Source: Actinocrinis sp046724665
Lineage (GTDB): Bacteria; Actinomycetota; Actinomycetes; Streptomycetales; Catenulisporaceae
DNA: 57,612 bases
Direction: 5' to 3'
NCBI GenBank assembly: GCA_046724665.1
Contig: JBKOWZ010000038.1
Span: 1-57,612, forward strand
Below, one piece after another: positions 34,094 through 42,599 of this stretch. Both the position numbers and the translations under genes were made by a program. Within the stretch, counting starts at the first letter, position 1; each line of letters begins with the position of its first letter. The notes under the pieces were generated by a model. It was not told the DNA's origin. It did not search any database and saw nothing but the letters and a program-made list of their open reading frames with translations.

Positions 34094-34834
34094 TCAGGGG
34101 TAGTAAGGGGTGTAAGTGATGGAGGAGACCTTCAGGTACCTGGCTCCGTCCGCGGTGGCCCAGGTCGAAGAATCCGGGTTGCCCGGCCAGTTGCCGCCGA
34201 CGGCGGTGTCGATGATGAAGTGGATGCCGATGCCGCGGGCGGTGGTGTACCACTTGGTGCCAGTGAACGCGCCGTCCACTCGGAAGTCGATGTGGTCGGG
34301 CCACCAGGTGAACGAGTAGGTGTGGAAGGCGTTCGTCCAGCCGCTGTTGTTGTTCAGCGACCACTGGGTCTGGTTGTTGCTGGTGTCGTGGAACGTCTGG
34401 TAGACGGTGTTGGGCCGGGAGCCGACGATCTCCGCGGCATCCATCTCGGGCAGCCACGGGTTCAGATAGGCGCCCCACACCGCGGGCAGCAGGCCGTTGC
34501 CGCTGGGCATGCTCGCGGTGAAACTGTAGGTGCCGTATCCGTACAGCGCCTTGGACTCCACGCGGCCCGAGTAGTACACGCCGCCGCCCGCGTTGTACGT
34601 CTTGATCATCAGTGTGCTGCCGCTGTACCAGACGCAGCTGGGCGAGTAGGTCTCCAGCTCGTTGTTGGCCGTCCACCTTCCGCTGACGACGTTCCAGAAG
34701 CCGAGGGAGTTCAGGCTCTGCGGGCTGCCCCAGGAACTGGCGTGCGCGGGGGCCGCCCCCGTCACCGCCAGCGGCACGCACGCGGTTAGCACCGCCACGA
34801 GAAGACGGGCTCGCCCGAGGATCGTCAGGGACAT
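34094..34834 (-). CDS. Secreted glycoside hydrolase family 16 beta-glucanase
   Basis: The product of 246 residues has a Sec signal peptide (basic start, hydrophobic core, cleavage likely after AHA at residue 32). The mature protein is a GH16 jelly-roll with catalytic motif E130-M-D132-A-A-E135, matching the ExDxxE pattern (nucleophile and acid/base). Aromatic strands WNVVSGRW and TYSFTWWPDHIDFRVDG follow the family. It should cleave beta-1,3/1,4 glucans outside the cell; the exact linkage is not evident. AGGAGG sits 7 bp before ATG 34,834. Two LacI-family operators lie upstream, so expression is probably induced by an oligosaccharide. Confidence 0.93.
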   Translation of the reverse strand: MSLTILGRARLLVAVLTACVPLAVTGAAPAHASSWGSPQSLNSLGFWNVVSGRWTANNELETYSPSCVWYSGSTLMIKTYNAGGGVYYSGRVESKALYGYGTYSFTASMPSGNGLLPAVWGAYLNPWLPEMDAAEIVGSRPNTVYQTFHDTSNNQTQWSLNNNSGWTNAFHTYSFTWWPDHIDFRVDGAFTGTKWYTTARGIGIHFIIDTAVGGNWPGNPDSSTWATADGARYLKVSSITYTPYYP

Positions 34835-34852
34835 CGAAAAACCTCCTGATTA

Positions 34853-34866
34853 TGGAAGCGCTCCCA
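34853..34866. promoter_or_regulatory. CebR-like operator 1 (GH16 promoter)
   Basis: TGGAAGCGCTCCCA differs by one base from the known streptomycete CebR operator TGGGAGCGCTCCCA. It lies just upstream of the GH16 ribosome site, a position where a LacI-family repressor blocks transcription. Confidence 0.75.
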
Positions 34867-34943
34867 GCGCGCTGATGCCTTATCTGGGCTGGCCGAGAAT
34901 CCTGAGCGTTTCAGGACAGTTCAGAGTCGCGATGCTGACGGGC

Positions 34944-34959
34944 TGGAAGCGCTTCCAGT
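34944..34959. promoter_or_regulatory. CebR-like operator 2 (perfect palindrome)
   Basis: CTGGAAGCGCTTCCAG is a perfect 16-bp palindrome, 91 bp (centre to centre) from the first site. Two sites at this spacing suggest looping or cooperative repression of the GH16 gene. The repressor gene is not in the window. Confidence 0.7.
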
Positions 34960-35875
34960 CGATCGACGATGATGATCGGACCGCAGAGCCGAGGTGTCAA
35001 GACGGCCGACACGGGATGTTCTGTCGTCGGCCACGCCGCACGCTTCGCCGTGCCGCAGCGTTTGCCGATAACGTCGTCCGTGCAACTCAGAGTCCACGCC
35101 GCAGATCGTGCCGGTGCCGCGCGGGCCGACGGCGGAGCGTGCAACTTTCGTTTGAGGGATCATGTTCGGCAGGCCTTTCGCACGCTGTCCGCAGCGCGCG
35201 AACGGAACCCGGCTTACAGACCGGCTCGCCGCAGCCCCACGTCGTTGACCTGGGGTTCTTCCTTCGAGGTGTGCCCGAAATATCCCTGCGGGTTTCCACC
35301 ACTGTTCCACCATGCAGAGTCGTCCACGTTTGCGCAGGTCAGCGCGTCGCGGGATTCGAACGGCATTCCGGGCGTTCCCGGGCGGCCCCGATGCGCCACG
35401 TTCCGGGCCGTCTGTGAGCCGATGCTCGAACGTTTATTTAGTCCCGACGCGCACGAAGCAGTGGTTTCGAGGGGCTGTGCGCTTGGTAACGGCTAGGCGC
35501 GCTTGTGCTCGGTGCTCATAGACCTCGATATGCGTGATCACTCAGAGACAGCCCCTGCCTCCCGCAGTCGCTCAGGGCGCACCGCCGCCTGCGAGAGATT
35601 GCCGTCGGTATTGGTACACAGATTCTCCCGGCGATTCGTCGCCGTCGGACACCAAGGCGGTGTCCTTGAGCATGGTTGGTCGCCGAAGTGTCCCGGCCGC
35701 GCGAAGGTTGTCAATGTCTCTACGTCCCGCCACCATTCCCGCAGCTGAGAGCGCACCGAGTCTTGGGCTAACTTGACAGGGCGAGGCGCTGCGGGTTTGC
35801 GCGTCATGCAGACGGAGATACGGTTGAAGTCCCTGGGGAGCTTTGGGGGCGTTGCCCGTACCTTCGGGAGGCACT
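34960..35875. other. Gene-poor stretch, about 0.9 kb
   Basis: All frames here are short and their translations match nothing I recognise; base composition is less GC-biased than the flanking genes. It lies upstream of both the GH16 gene and the DUF2231 gene. It may be decayed coding sequence. No repeat, RNA gene or hairpin was identified with confidence. Confidence 0.4.
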
Positions 35876-36397
35876 GTGTACAGCAAGGTCAAGATCGCAG
35901 GGCATCCGATCCATCCGATGCTTATCGCCTATCCGGTCGCCGGGTATACCGGCACGCTAGTCGGGTTCGCCGTGTACGCGGCGGGCGGGCAGCAGTTCTG
36001 GTTGAACTTCGCGATCGCGTTGAACATCGCCGGGGTGGGCAGTGCGCTGCTGGCGGCGCTGCCCGGCTTCGCCGACTGGTTGCTCGGCGTCCCGCGCGGC
36101 TCGGCGGCCAAGACGGTCGGGCTGGCGCACGCGGGGCTCAACGTCGTCTCGCTCGGGTTGTTCGCTGTCAGTCTCGGCGTCTATGCGAGCCATTGGGACG
36201 GTCCGGCCAGGGACGCCACACTCGGTCTCGCGCTGGCCGCCGCCGGGGTCGCGTGCACGGTCGGGGCCGGGTTCCTGGGCTGGATGCTGGTGCAGAACTA
36301 CCACATCGGCATCACGTTGACCCCGGTGCAGGAGAGCGACGAGACGACCGTGCAAAGCGCCCGACTCAGCCGTGCCCTTCACGGCCGCGCGGCTTGA
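35876..36397 (+). CDS. DUF2231-family membrane protein
   Basis: From GTG 35,876 (GGGAGG 4-5 bp upstream) the product has 173 residues. It opens with KIAGHPIHPMLIAYPVAGY, the DUF2231 signature, followed by four predicted transmembrane helices (for example FWLNFAIALNIAGVGSALLA and TLGLALAAAGVACTVGAGFL). The family is probably involved in membrane redox or stress functions and is often near hemerythrin and heme proteins. An earlier in-frame GTG/ATG at 35,843 lacks a ribosome site. Confidence 0.9.
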   Translation: MYSKVKIAGHPIHPMLIAYPVAGYTGTLVGFAVYAAGGQQFWLNFAIALNIAGVGSALLAALPGFADWLLGVPRGSAAKTVGLAHAGLNVVSLGLFAVSLGVYASHWDGPARDATLGLALAAAGVACTVGAGFLGWMLVQNYHIGITLTPVQESDETTVQSARLSRALHGRAA

Positions 36398-36734
36398 GCA
36401 CCCTGGTGGCTTGGATCAGCACGGCAAAGCCGGCGCTTGTCGTGGAGTGCCGCGCCCGCTCGGGCTGCTCGCGACCGCCATCTTGCCGAGGACGTTCGGG
36501 CTGGTGTCGGCAGGTGGGTTGACCGCTGTCAACCGCGGCGGGCATCGGTCCGGGTCTTCGCGACGCGCCGCCCGGGCTGTCAGGTGGTCCAGGACGTTGG
36601 CGATCAGGCCGGCAAGCACCGCCAGCAACCTGGTCTGGGCGAAGGCGCGCTGGTTTCGCCCAGGTCGTGCGGCGCCGTAACCGGAGACGAAGACGTAGGT
36701 CAGCGCGGGGGCTAGCCAGTTGTTGGCCGAGAAC
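36398..36734. other. Region without recognisable gene
   Basis: A minus-strand open frame runs through it, in the same frame as the end of the transposase fragment, but its translation has no family resemblance to the missing transposase catalytic or C-terminal part. Probably non-coding debris next to the insertion-sequence remnant. Confidence 0.4.
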
Positions 36735-37035
36735 ATCGGCAGGCCGTCGGCGTTCACCAGCACCCCGTCGATATCGACGTTACCTGGTCGCCCGTCGCTG
36801 GACAGCGTTCGCCCGCCAGGTGCCAGGCGTGAGCACGTTCCCTCGCGCGGGCGGCGCGGATCGCCGTCAGCGCTCTGTCGCCCGCGGCGGCCAGGGTGTC
36901 GATCATCCGGGAGACGGTCGGGTCCGAGGCCACCGGGCCAAAGACGGCCGGCTGCGCGCGCAGCGCCGCGATGTCCACGGCGCAGTCCCCGCCCAACGCC
37001 ACCGCGAGGGGCCGTCGAAACGCCTCTATTGACCA
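36735..37035 (-). mobile_element. IS1380-family transposase fragment
   Basis: On the minus strand, a segment such as LGGDCAVDIAALRAQPAVFG followed by PVASDPTVSRMIDTLAAAG and AAIRAAR-like residues matches the N-terminal region of IS1380 transposases, which read PVASDPTVSR before the first catalytic Asp. After a frame change near 36,790 the reading VDIDGVLVNADG fits the first-Asp motif (usually DxDATLVTAHS), degenerate here. The remaining catalytic domain is missing. No terminal inverted repeats are visible. This is an old, inactive copy. Confidence 0.65.
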
Positions 37036-37441
37036 ACACGGGCAGCGTACCGGCTCAACACCACCGCAGTGCGCGGCATACCTGGCCGCGCAGTCAGCCA
37101 CTCCAGGCGCCTCAGGCGGTGGCTGGCCGCAGTAACGGAGCAACCCCAAGGGCGCGCGCCATCGTCCCGAGGCCAGCCGATGGAATGTGGCACCGGCGCG
37201 TAGATCGTCGCAGTGAGTCACTCTTCACCGGAAAATAGAAGCGCGCAGGCGCCGTGACTCGACTCATCGGATCTTGGGAGATCGCGGCGATTCGATTTCG
37301 CTACAAGTTCCGACATCGGCCGTGACGGCTGCGTCGCGCCACCGAAATAAGGCCTTCATAGCGTTGCGGTCAGCCGGGGAGCCGTCGGCGCACGCAGTTC
37401 GCAGGTTGTCGCACACTGACACACTGAAAGGAAGGCCGACC
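37036..37441. other. Upstream region of the deaminase-to-RpiR gene set
   Basis: 406 bp between the transposase fragment and the first gene of the catabolic set. It must hold the promoter. A palindromic AAGGCCTT (37,349-37,356) with flanking GAA/TTC could be part of an RpiR site, but this is weak. AAGGAAGG precedes the deaminase start. Confidence 0.4.
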
Positions 37442-38050
37442 GTGATCGACGCGCCGAAGGAGTACCGCGTGGCGCTGCCGGGGTGGCTCGACGCCGAACT
37501 GGCCGAAGCGCCCGACGCCGTCCCGCACCGCGAGGACCGCATGCGCCTGGTGCACCGGCTGGCCGACCGCAACTGGCGCGAGGGTAACGGCGGACCGTTC
37601 GCGGCGCTGGTCGCCGAGCGCGACACCGGCCGGATCGTCTCGGTGGGTGTCAACGCGGTGCTCAGTTCCGGCGTGTCCAGCGCGCACGCCGAGGTCGTCG
37701 CACTTGCCCTGGCCCAGACCGCGACCGGCGGCTGGGACCTGGGCGCCGCCGGCCTGCCGCTACACGAACTCGTGGTGAACTGGCGCCCGTGCATCCAGTG
37801 CTACGGCGCGGCGATGTGGTCCGGGGTGCGTTCCCTGGTCGTCGCCGGCGAAGGCCCGCAGCTCGAGGAGATCACCACCTTCGACGAGGGCCCGCTCGGC
37901 GCGGACTGGGCCGAACAGTTCGCGGCGCGCGGCATCGAAGTCACCCGCGACGTGTTGCGCGAGGAAGCGCTCGCGGTCTTCCGCAGCTACCGCAAGGCCG
38001 TCGACGCCGGTGGCCTCGTCGTCTACAACGCCCGCGGAGGGAACGCATGA
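37442..38050 (+). CDS. Nucleoside/nucleobase deaminase (CDA superfamily)
   Basis: From GTG 37,442 (AAGGAAGG upstream) the product has 202 residues. Zinc-site motifs are complete: His82-Ala-Glu84 (SSAHAEVV) and Cys117-x-x-Cys120 (RPCIQCYGA). The PCxxC form is shared with guanine, cytosine and tRNA adenosine deaminases. It is longer than the typical 150-residue guanine deaminase, with an extra C-terminal portion. It hydrolytically removes an amino group from a purine or pyrimidine ring. It opens the catabolic gene set, and its stop overlaps the next frame's ATG as ATGA. Confidence 0.88.
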   Translation: MIDAPKEYRVALPGWLDAELAEAPDAVPHREDRMRLVHRLADRNWREGNGGPFAALVAERDTGRIVSVGVNAVLSSGVSSAHAEVVALALAQTATGGWDLGAAGLPLHELVVNWRPCIQCYGAAMWSGVRSLVVAGEGPQLEEITTFDEGPLGADWAEQFAARGIEVTRDVLREEALAVFRSYRKAVDAGGLVVYNARGGNA

Positions 38051-38316
38051 CCGCGCGTTTCGTCACCGACGTCGTGACGCGGATGGCTGACGTCGCCCAC
38101 ATCGTGGGGGAGGCGGGCGCTCAGCTGGGCGCGAAGCTCGCTATGCACACCGAATCCAACGGCACCCGGGGGGGTACGAGCGCGACATCGAACTGGACGA
38201 GGCATCCGACCCGGTGGCTGCGCTGTGGGTCGGCAAAGCCGCAGCTCAGCGGGATGTGACGTGGTCGGCGCTCCATCCAGGCCCACAGAAGATCGAGGCC
38301 CGCAGAAGGGGATTCC
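38047..38316 (+). pseudogene. Short ORF, possible remnant of a TIM-barrel epimerase-like gene
   Basis: ATG 38,047 overlaps the deaminase stop and reads 70 codons to 38,259. The segment GAKLAMHTESNGT resembles part of sugar-phosphate isomerase/epimerase barrels. At a run of seven G (38,168-38,174) the frame appears lost. With one more G it would continue as YERDIELDEASDPVAALWVG before the next gene. The N-terminal half and C terminus of a normal 270-residue protein are missing. The homology is suggestive only; it could be a small unknown gene. Confidence 0.35.
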
Positions 38317-39387
38317 ATGTCCAAGCCGCCTCGCGCCGACGAGGACTTCGCCGTCCCGGTGGTCGACATCTCCGCCTACGTACAGGGCGGATCGACGCGA
38401 CAGCGCCTCGCCACGGCACGGCGGATCGACGAGGCCTGCGCCGGCGTCGGCTTCATCCAGGTGGTGGGCCACGCGGTCCCGGACTCGGCGATAACCGGGC
38501 TCGCCGCGGCGATGGACGCGTTCTTCGGCCTGCCCCTGGAAGAGAAGAAGGCCTACCGCGTCGCCGGCGCGAACCGCGGCTACAGCCCGCCCAAGAGCGA
38601 AGCGCTGAGCCTGAGCCTCGGTATCGAAGCGGCCGACCGGATGAACGACTTCTTCGAAGCCTTCAACATCGGCGTCGAGGCGCGCTCCTTCGCAGGGCTG
38701 AACCTGTCCGAGCAGGACTACGGCATCAACGTGTGGCCCGAAGTCGCCGGGTTCGCCTTGGCGGTCGAGACCTACTTCGGCCACGCGGCCCGGGTCGCGC
38801 GCACGCTCACCCGCATCTTCGCCGACGCCCTCGGGCTCGATCCCGGGTTCTTCGCCCGGCTCACCGACCACTCCATCGACGTGCTGCGCATGAACAACTA
38901 CGCGCTCCCGGAAGGCACCGCCGCGCTCGGCGGCGAGCTGACCGGAATGGGCGAGCACACCGACTTCGGGATCGTCACCGTCCTGTGGGCCGACCAGGTC
39001 GCCGGCCTCCAGGTCCTCGGCCTGGACCGGCGCTGGCACGACGTCGCGCCGGCCGACGGGGCGCTACTGGTCAACCTCGGCGACCTCACGGCCCGGCTGA
39101 CCAACGACCGGTGGCTGTCCACCCTGCATCGCGTCAAGCCTCCCGTCGTCAACGGCGCGATACAGCGCCGCCGGTCCGCGGCCTTCTTCCATGACGGCAA
39201 CCCCGAGGCGGTCATCGAGACGCTCGCAAGCCATCGCACCGCCGACGGACCCGCCTACGAAGCGATCACGGTGCGCGACCACATCAAAGCCAAGCTGGCC
39301 GGATCGCGGCAGGGCGCGAAGTATCCCGGCGCCGGCCGCGAAGCCGCGCGCGTGCTGGCCGCGACGGACGGGAAGGTGTCGAGATGA
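38317..39387 (+). CDS. 2-oxoglutarate/Fe(II)-dependent oxygenase, isopenicillin-N-synthase family
   Basis: The product of 356 residues has the family N-terminal region (VPVVDISAYVQG) and a complete iron site: His214-x-Asp216 (GEHTDFG) and distal His271 (STLHRV). Arg285-x-Ser287 is the usual 2-oxoglutarate anchor. Enzymes of this group hydroxylate small molecules; thymine 7-hydroxylase is one that acts on a nucleobase. Here it is the only oxidative enzyme in a nitrogen-compound catabolic set, so it probably opens or activates the substrate. GAAGGGGA precedes ATG 38,317. Its stop overlaps the formamidase start (ATGA). Confidence 0.9.
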   Translation: MSKPPRADEDFAVPVVDISAYVQGGSTRQRLATARRIDEACAGVGFIQVVGHAVPDSAITGLAAAMDAFFGLPLEEKKAYRVAGANRGYSPPKSEALSLSLGIEAADRMNDFFEAFNIGVEARSFAGLNLSEQDYGINVWPEVAGFALAVETYFGHAARVARTLTRIFADALGLDPGFFARLTDHSIDVLRMNNYALPEGTAALGGELTGMGEHTDFGIVTVLWADQVAGLQVLGLDRRWHDVAPADGALLVNLGDLTARLTNDRWLSTLHRVKPPVVNGAIQRRRSAAFFHDGNPEAVIETLASHRTADGPAYEAITVRDHIKAKLAGSRQGAKYPGAGREAARVLAATDGKVSR

Positions 39388-40499
39388 CGTCGAGTCCGGT
39401 GACGTCGAGTCCGGTCTTGCAGCCGGGAACCGGTCCGGTGCGTGGGCGGTATTACCTGCCTGCGGACCCGAACGCGGTGCTGTGGGGGCGGCTGCCGTGC
39501 GCGCGCGATTCGGCGGTCCTGACCGTCGATCCCGGCGATGAGGTCACGATCGACACGGTCAGCCATGAGGGCATCCTGGAGGACCAGGGACGCGACCCGC
39601 TGGCGTTCTTCGCCGGCCACGGCGTCGCCGCGGAGCAGGTCCTTGACGACGCGGTGGCGCTGGCGCGCTCCGGTGCGGTGCACAACCCGGCCGTGGACGG
39701 TCCACACGTGGTGACCGGGCCGATCCGGGTGCGCGGTGCGCAGCCGGGCGACCTGCTGAAGATGACCGTGCTGGAGACCCTGCCGCGCGTGCCGTACGGG
39801 ATCATCTCCAATCGGCACGGGCGCGGTGCGCTGCCCGGGGAGTTTCCGCGCGAGCCGGGGACGGTCAGCGTGTTCGCCGCGCTGGACCCGGCCGAGGGCG
39901 AGGACTGGGCGCACGCGCGGCACGCCTCGATGGCCGCGCGGGCGGGCGGGCCGCGCACCGTGCGGTTCCCGGTCGCCCCCTTCCTCGGGATCATGGGTGT
40001 CGCCGTGGCCGGCGAGGTGCGTGCGCACTCGGTGCCTCCCGGGCCGCACGGCGGCAACCTGGACATCAAGCTGCTGACGACAGGCGGTTCGCTGTACCTG
40101 CCGGTGCAGGTGCCCGGCGCACTGGCGTACGTCGGCGATCCGCATTTCGCCCAGGGCGACGGCGAAGTGGCGCTCACGGCGCTGGAGGCATCCCTCCGGG
40201 TCACGCTGCGCTTCGACGTGCTTCCGCAGGACGAGGCCACCGCACGGTTCGGGCAGGTCGCCGGCGCGTTGGGCGAGACGGCCGACTACCTGATCCCCAC
40301 CGGCCTGGACGCCGATCTGGACGAGGCGATGCGCCGGTGCGTGCGCGCCGCCATCGCGCTGCTCCAAGCCCGGTTCGGCATGGATCCCGCGCATGCGCTG
40401 GCCTATCTGAGCGCGGCGACCGACTTCGACATCTCCCAGGTGGTCGATCTGGTCACCGGCGTGCACGCGAGGATCAGGACCGCCGACTTCGAGCACTGA
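39384..40499 (+). CDS. Acetamidase/formamidase family protein
   Basis: The product of 371 residues matches FmdA/AmdA: TIDTVSHEGI and later a glycine-rich stretch GPHGGNLDIKLLTTGGSLYL ending with PVQVPGALAYVGDPHFAQGD. It hydrolyses formamide or a short amide to ammonia and acid, so it could release nitrogen from a ring-opening product. ATG 39,384 overlaps the oxygenase stop, and a 15-bp tandem duplication right at the start provides a second in-frame start (GTG 39,399). A 194-bp gap separates it from the transporter genes; a second promoter may lie there. Confidence 0.92.
   Translation: MTSSPVTSSPVLQPGTGPVRGRYYLPADPNAVLWGRLPCARDSAVLTVDPGDEVTIDTVSHEGILEDQGRDPLAFFAGHGVAAEQVLDDAVALARSGAVHNPAVDGPHVVTGPIRVRGAQPGDLLKMTVLETLPRVPYGIISNRHGRGALPGEFPREPGTVSVFAALDPAEGEDWAHARHASMAARAGGPRTVRFPVAPFLGIMGVAVAGEVRAHSVPPGPHGGNLDIKLLTTGGSLYLPVQVPGALAYVGDPHFAQGDGEVALTALEASLRVTLRFDVLPQDEATARFGQVAGALGETADYLIPTGLDADLDEAMRRCVRAAIALLQARFGMDPAHALAYLSAATDFDISQVVDLVTGVHARIRTADFEH
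39385..39414 (+). repeat. 15-bp perfect tandem duplication at gene start
   Basis: TGACGTCGAGTCCGG occurs twice in a row (39,385-39,399, 39,400-39,414), giving TSSPV twice in the protein and a second possible start codon. Confidence 0.9.
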
Positions 40500-40693
40500 T
40501 TGGGCTGATTGAAATGTCCGTTGCGGCGGGGGTGGTCGGCGGCGCGGAACGTCGCTGAGGCACTGGGCCCACCACGCGGGAAGGCTGGAACGCGGATTTC
40601 ACATCGGCCGCCGAGCGGGACACGGACCGGAAACGCGCGGCGCTTAGCGTCGCTGCCACGTGCTCCCACACTCCCGGCTCAAGGAGTTCCTGC

Positions 40694-41779
40694 GTGACCG
40701 ACACCTTCGGCGCGGCCCGGCTCAGCCGCCGCTCCCTTCTGCAATGGGCGGCGCTCGGCGTCGCGGCACCCTCCGCACTGGCCGCCTGCGGCTCGTCGGC
40801 GAGCGCGGGCTCGTCCGGCGCGGCCGCCACGTCGAGCGGCGGCTCCTTCGGCGACATCGCGATTCAGCTGTCCTGGATCAAGAACATCGAGTTCGCGGGC
40901 GAGTACTTCGCCACCAGCAAGGGCTATTACAAGGCCGCCGGCTTCTCCGCGGTGAACCTCATCGCGGGCGGCTCGGCCGGAACCTCCGCCGAGTCCGCCG
41001 TGGCGTCCGGCAAGGCGTTCTGCGGCCTGTCCTCGCCGACCGTGACCGCGCCCGCGATCCTGCAGGGCGCGCCGCTGAAGATCGTCGCGACCACCTACCA
41101 GAAGAACCCGTTCTGCATCCTCTCGGTCGCCAAGAACCCGATCGCCGCGCCCTCCGCCATGAAGGGCAAGAAGATCGGCGTCCAGCAGGGCACCAACGAG
41201 GTGATCTTCAAGGCGCTGCTGAAGGCCAACGGGATGAGCACATCCGACGTCACGATGGTGCCGGTGCAGTACGACCCCACCGTGGTCACCACCGGCGAGG
41301 TGGACGGCTACATGGCCTACATCACCAACGAGCCGATCCTGATCAAGGCCAAGGGCTTCGAGGTCACCACCTTCCTGATGGCCGACTACGGGCTGCCGCT
41401 GGTCGCCGAGACCCTCACGGTGTTGCAGGACTCGATCGACAAACATCGCGCGAAGGTCAAGGCCCTGCTGCTGGCCGAGATCAAGGGCTGGAAGGACGCG
41501 GTGGCCGCCCCGTCCGCCTCCGCCGACCTGGCGGTCAACACCTTCGGCAAGGGCAACGGCCTGGCCCTGACCGAGCAGGTCGCCGAGGCCACCGCGCAGA
41601 ACGGGCTGATCGTCAGCGCCGACACCAAGGCGAACGGCATCCTCACCATGTCGGACGCGCTGGTCGCCCAGAACATCGACGCGCTCGGCAAGGTCGGCAC
41701 CACGATCACCGCCGGCAAGCTGTTCGACCTGTCGCTGCTGGCCGAGGTCTACCAGGAAAACCCGGGTCTGAAGGCGTGA
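40694..41779 (+). CDS. ABC transporter substrate-binding lipoprotein, NMT1/ThiY-like
   Basis: The product of 361 residues has a Tat-type twin-arginine leader (SRRSLLQ, Arg12-Arg13) and a lipobox LAAC with Cys32 as lipid anchor, followed by a Ser/Gly-rich linker. The mature part shows the NMT1/THI5 fold (IQLSWIKNIEFAGEYFATSK near the start), used by ThiY-type proteins for pyrimidines and by related proteins for sulfonates or nitrate-like ligands. AAGGAG lies before GTG 40,694. It is the outer-face binder for the ATPase and two permeases that follow. Confidence 0.92.
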   Translation: MTDTFGAARLSRRSLLQWAALGVAAPSALAACGSSASAGSSGAAATSSGGSFGDIAIQLSWIKNIEFAGEYFATSKGYYKAAGFSAVNLIAGGSAGTSAESAVASGKAFCGLSSPTVTAPAILQGAPLKIVATTYQKNPFCILSVAKNPIAAPSAMKGKKIGVQQGTNEVIFKALLKANGMSTSDVTMVPVQYDPTVVTTGEVDGYMAYITNEPILIKAKGFEVTTFLMADYGLPLVAETLTVLQDSIDKHRAKVKALLLAEIKGWKDAVAAPSASADLAVNTFGKGNGLALTEQVAEATAQNGLIVSADTKANGILTMSDALVAQNIDALGKVGTTITAGKLFDLSLLAEVYQENPGLKA

Positions 41780-41784
41780 CCGAC

Positions 41785-42582
41785 ATGGGCACCGAACGTG
41801 CGGCGGGCATCGAACTGCGCGGACTGACCAAGACCTTCGCGGTCGGCCGCCGCACGATCGTCGCCCTCGAGGACGTCTCCCTGCGCACCCCCGAGGGCGC
41901 CTTCCTGTCCCTGCTGGGGCCTTCGGGGTGCGGCAAGTCCACCATCCTGCGCATCGCCGCCGGGCTGGAGCAGCCCACCTCCGGCGAGGCATCAATCAAT
42001 GGGCTGACACCACGGGAGCTGCGGCGCGACCACGGCCTCGGCATCGCCTTCCAGGACGCGGCGCTACTGCCGTGGCGGTCGGTGGCGGCCAACATCCGGC
42101 TGCCGCTGGAGGTCAGCGGGGTCAAGTCCGAACCCGGGTACGTCGAGGAGCTGATCCGGCTGGTCGGGCTGGACGGCTTCGAGAAGGCCAAGCCCGCGCA
42201 GCTGTCCGGCGGGATGCGCCAGCGCGTCTCGATCGCGCGCAGCCTGGTGGTCAAGCCCTCGGTACTGCTGCTGGACGAGCCGTTCGGCGCGCTGGACGAC
42301 ATGACCCGCCAGCGCATGAACGTCGAGCTTCAACGCATCCTGACCGAGAAGCCCGCCACCACGCTGATGGTGACGCACGGTATCGCGGAGGCGGTGTTCC
42401 TCTCGGACTACGTCGCGGTGATGAGTGCCCGTCCCGGACGCATCGTGCAGGTCGTGCCGATCGAACTGCCGCGTCCGCGCACCCCCGAGATCATGCGCAC
42501 GGCGGCGTTCCACGCCTACCACGATCAGCTTTCCGCGCTGCTGTTCGACTCCGAGGGCGCGCGCGAGAGGGTGGAGGCCTGA
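41785..42582 (+). CDS. ABC transporter ATP-binding protein
   Basis: The product of 265 residues has Walker A GPSGCGKST, signature LSGGMRQR, Walker B VLLLDEP and switch His in MVTHG. It belongs to the nitrate/sulfonate/taurine/ThiZ-like importer group. ATG 41,785 has AAGG about 10 bp upstream; GTG 41,776, overlapping the previous stop, is an alternative. It powers import by the two permeases that follow. Confidence 0.95.
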   Translation: MGTERAAGIELRGLTKTFAVGRRTIVALEDVSLRTPEGAFLSLLGPSGCGKSTILRIAAGLEQPTSGEASINGLTPRELRRDHGLGIAFQDAALLPWRSVAANIRLPLEVSGVKSEPGYVEELIRLVGLDGFEKAKPAQLSGGMRQRVSIARSLVVKPSVLLLDEPFGALDDMTRQRMNVELQRILTEKPATTLMVTHGIAEAVFLSDYVAVMSARPGRIVQVVPIELPRPRTPEIMRTAAFHAYHDQLSALLFDSEGARERVEA

Positions 42583-42599
42583 GCCGTGGCGGTGATGAC

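Noticed and set aside
35351..35363. GGGATTCGAAC-like tRNA T-loop signature
   Set aside because: The flanking bases do not pair into a T stem and no other tRNA arms are present.
36416..37039. 207-codon minus-strand frame as an intact gene
   Set aside because: Its first part is an Arg/Gly-rich shadow of the transposase fragment, and the rest matches no family.
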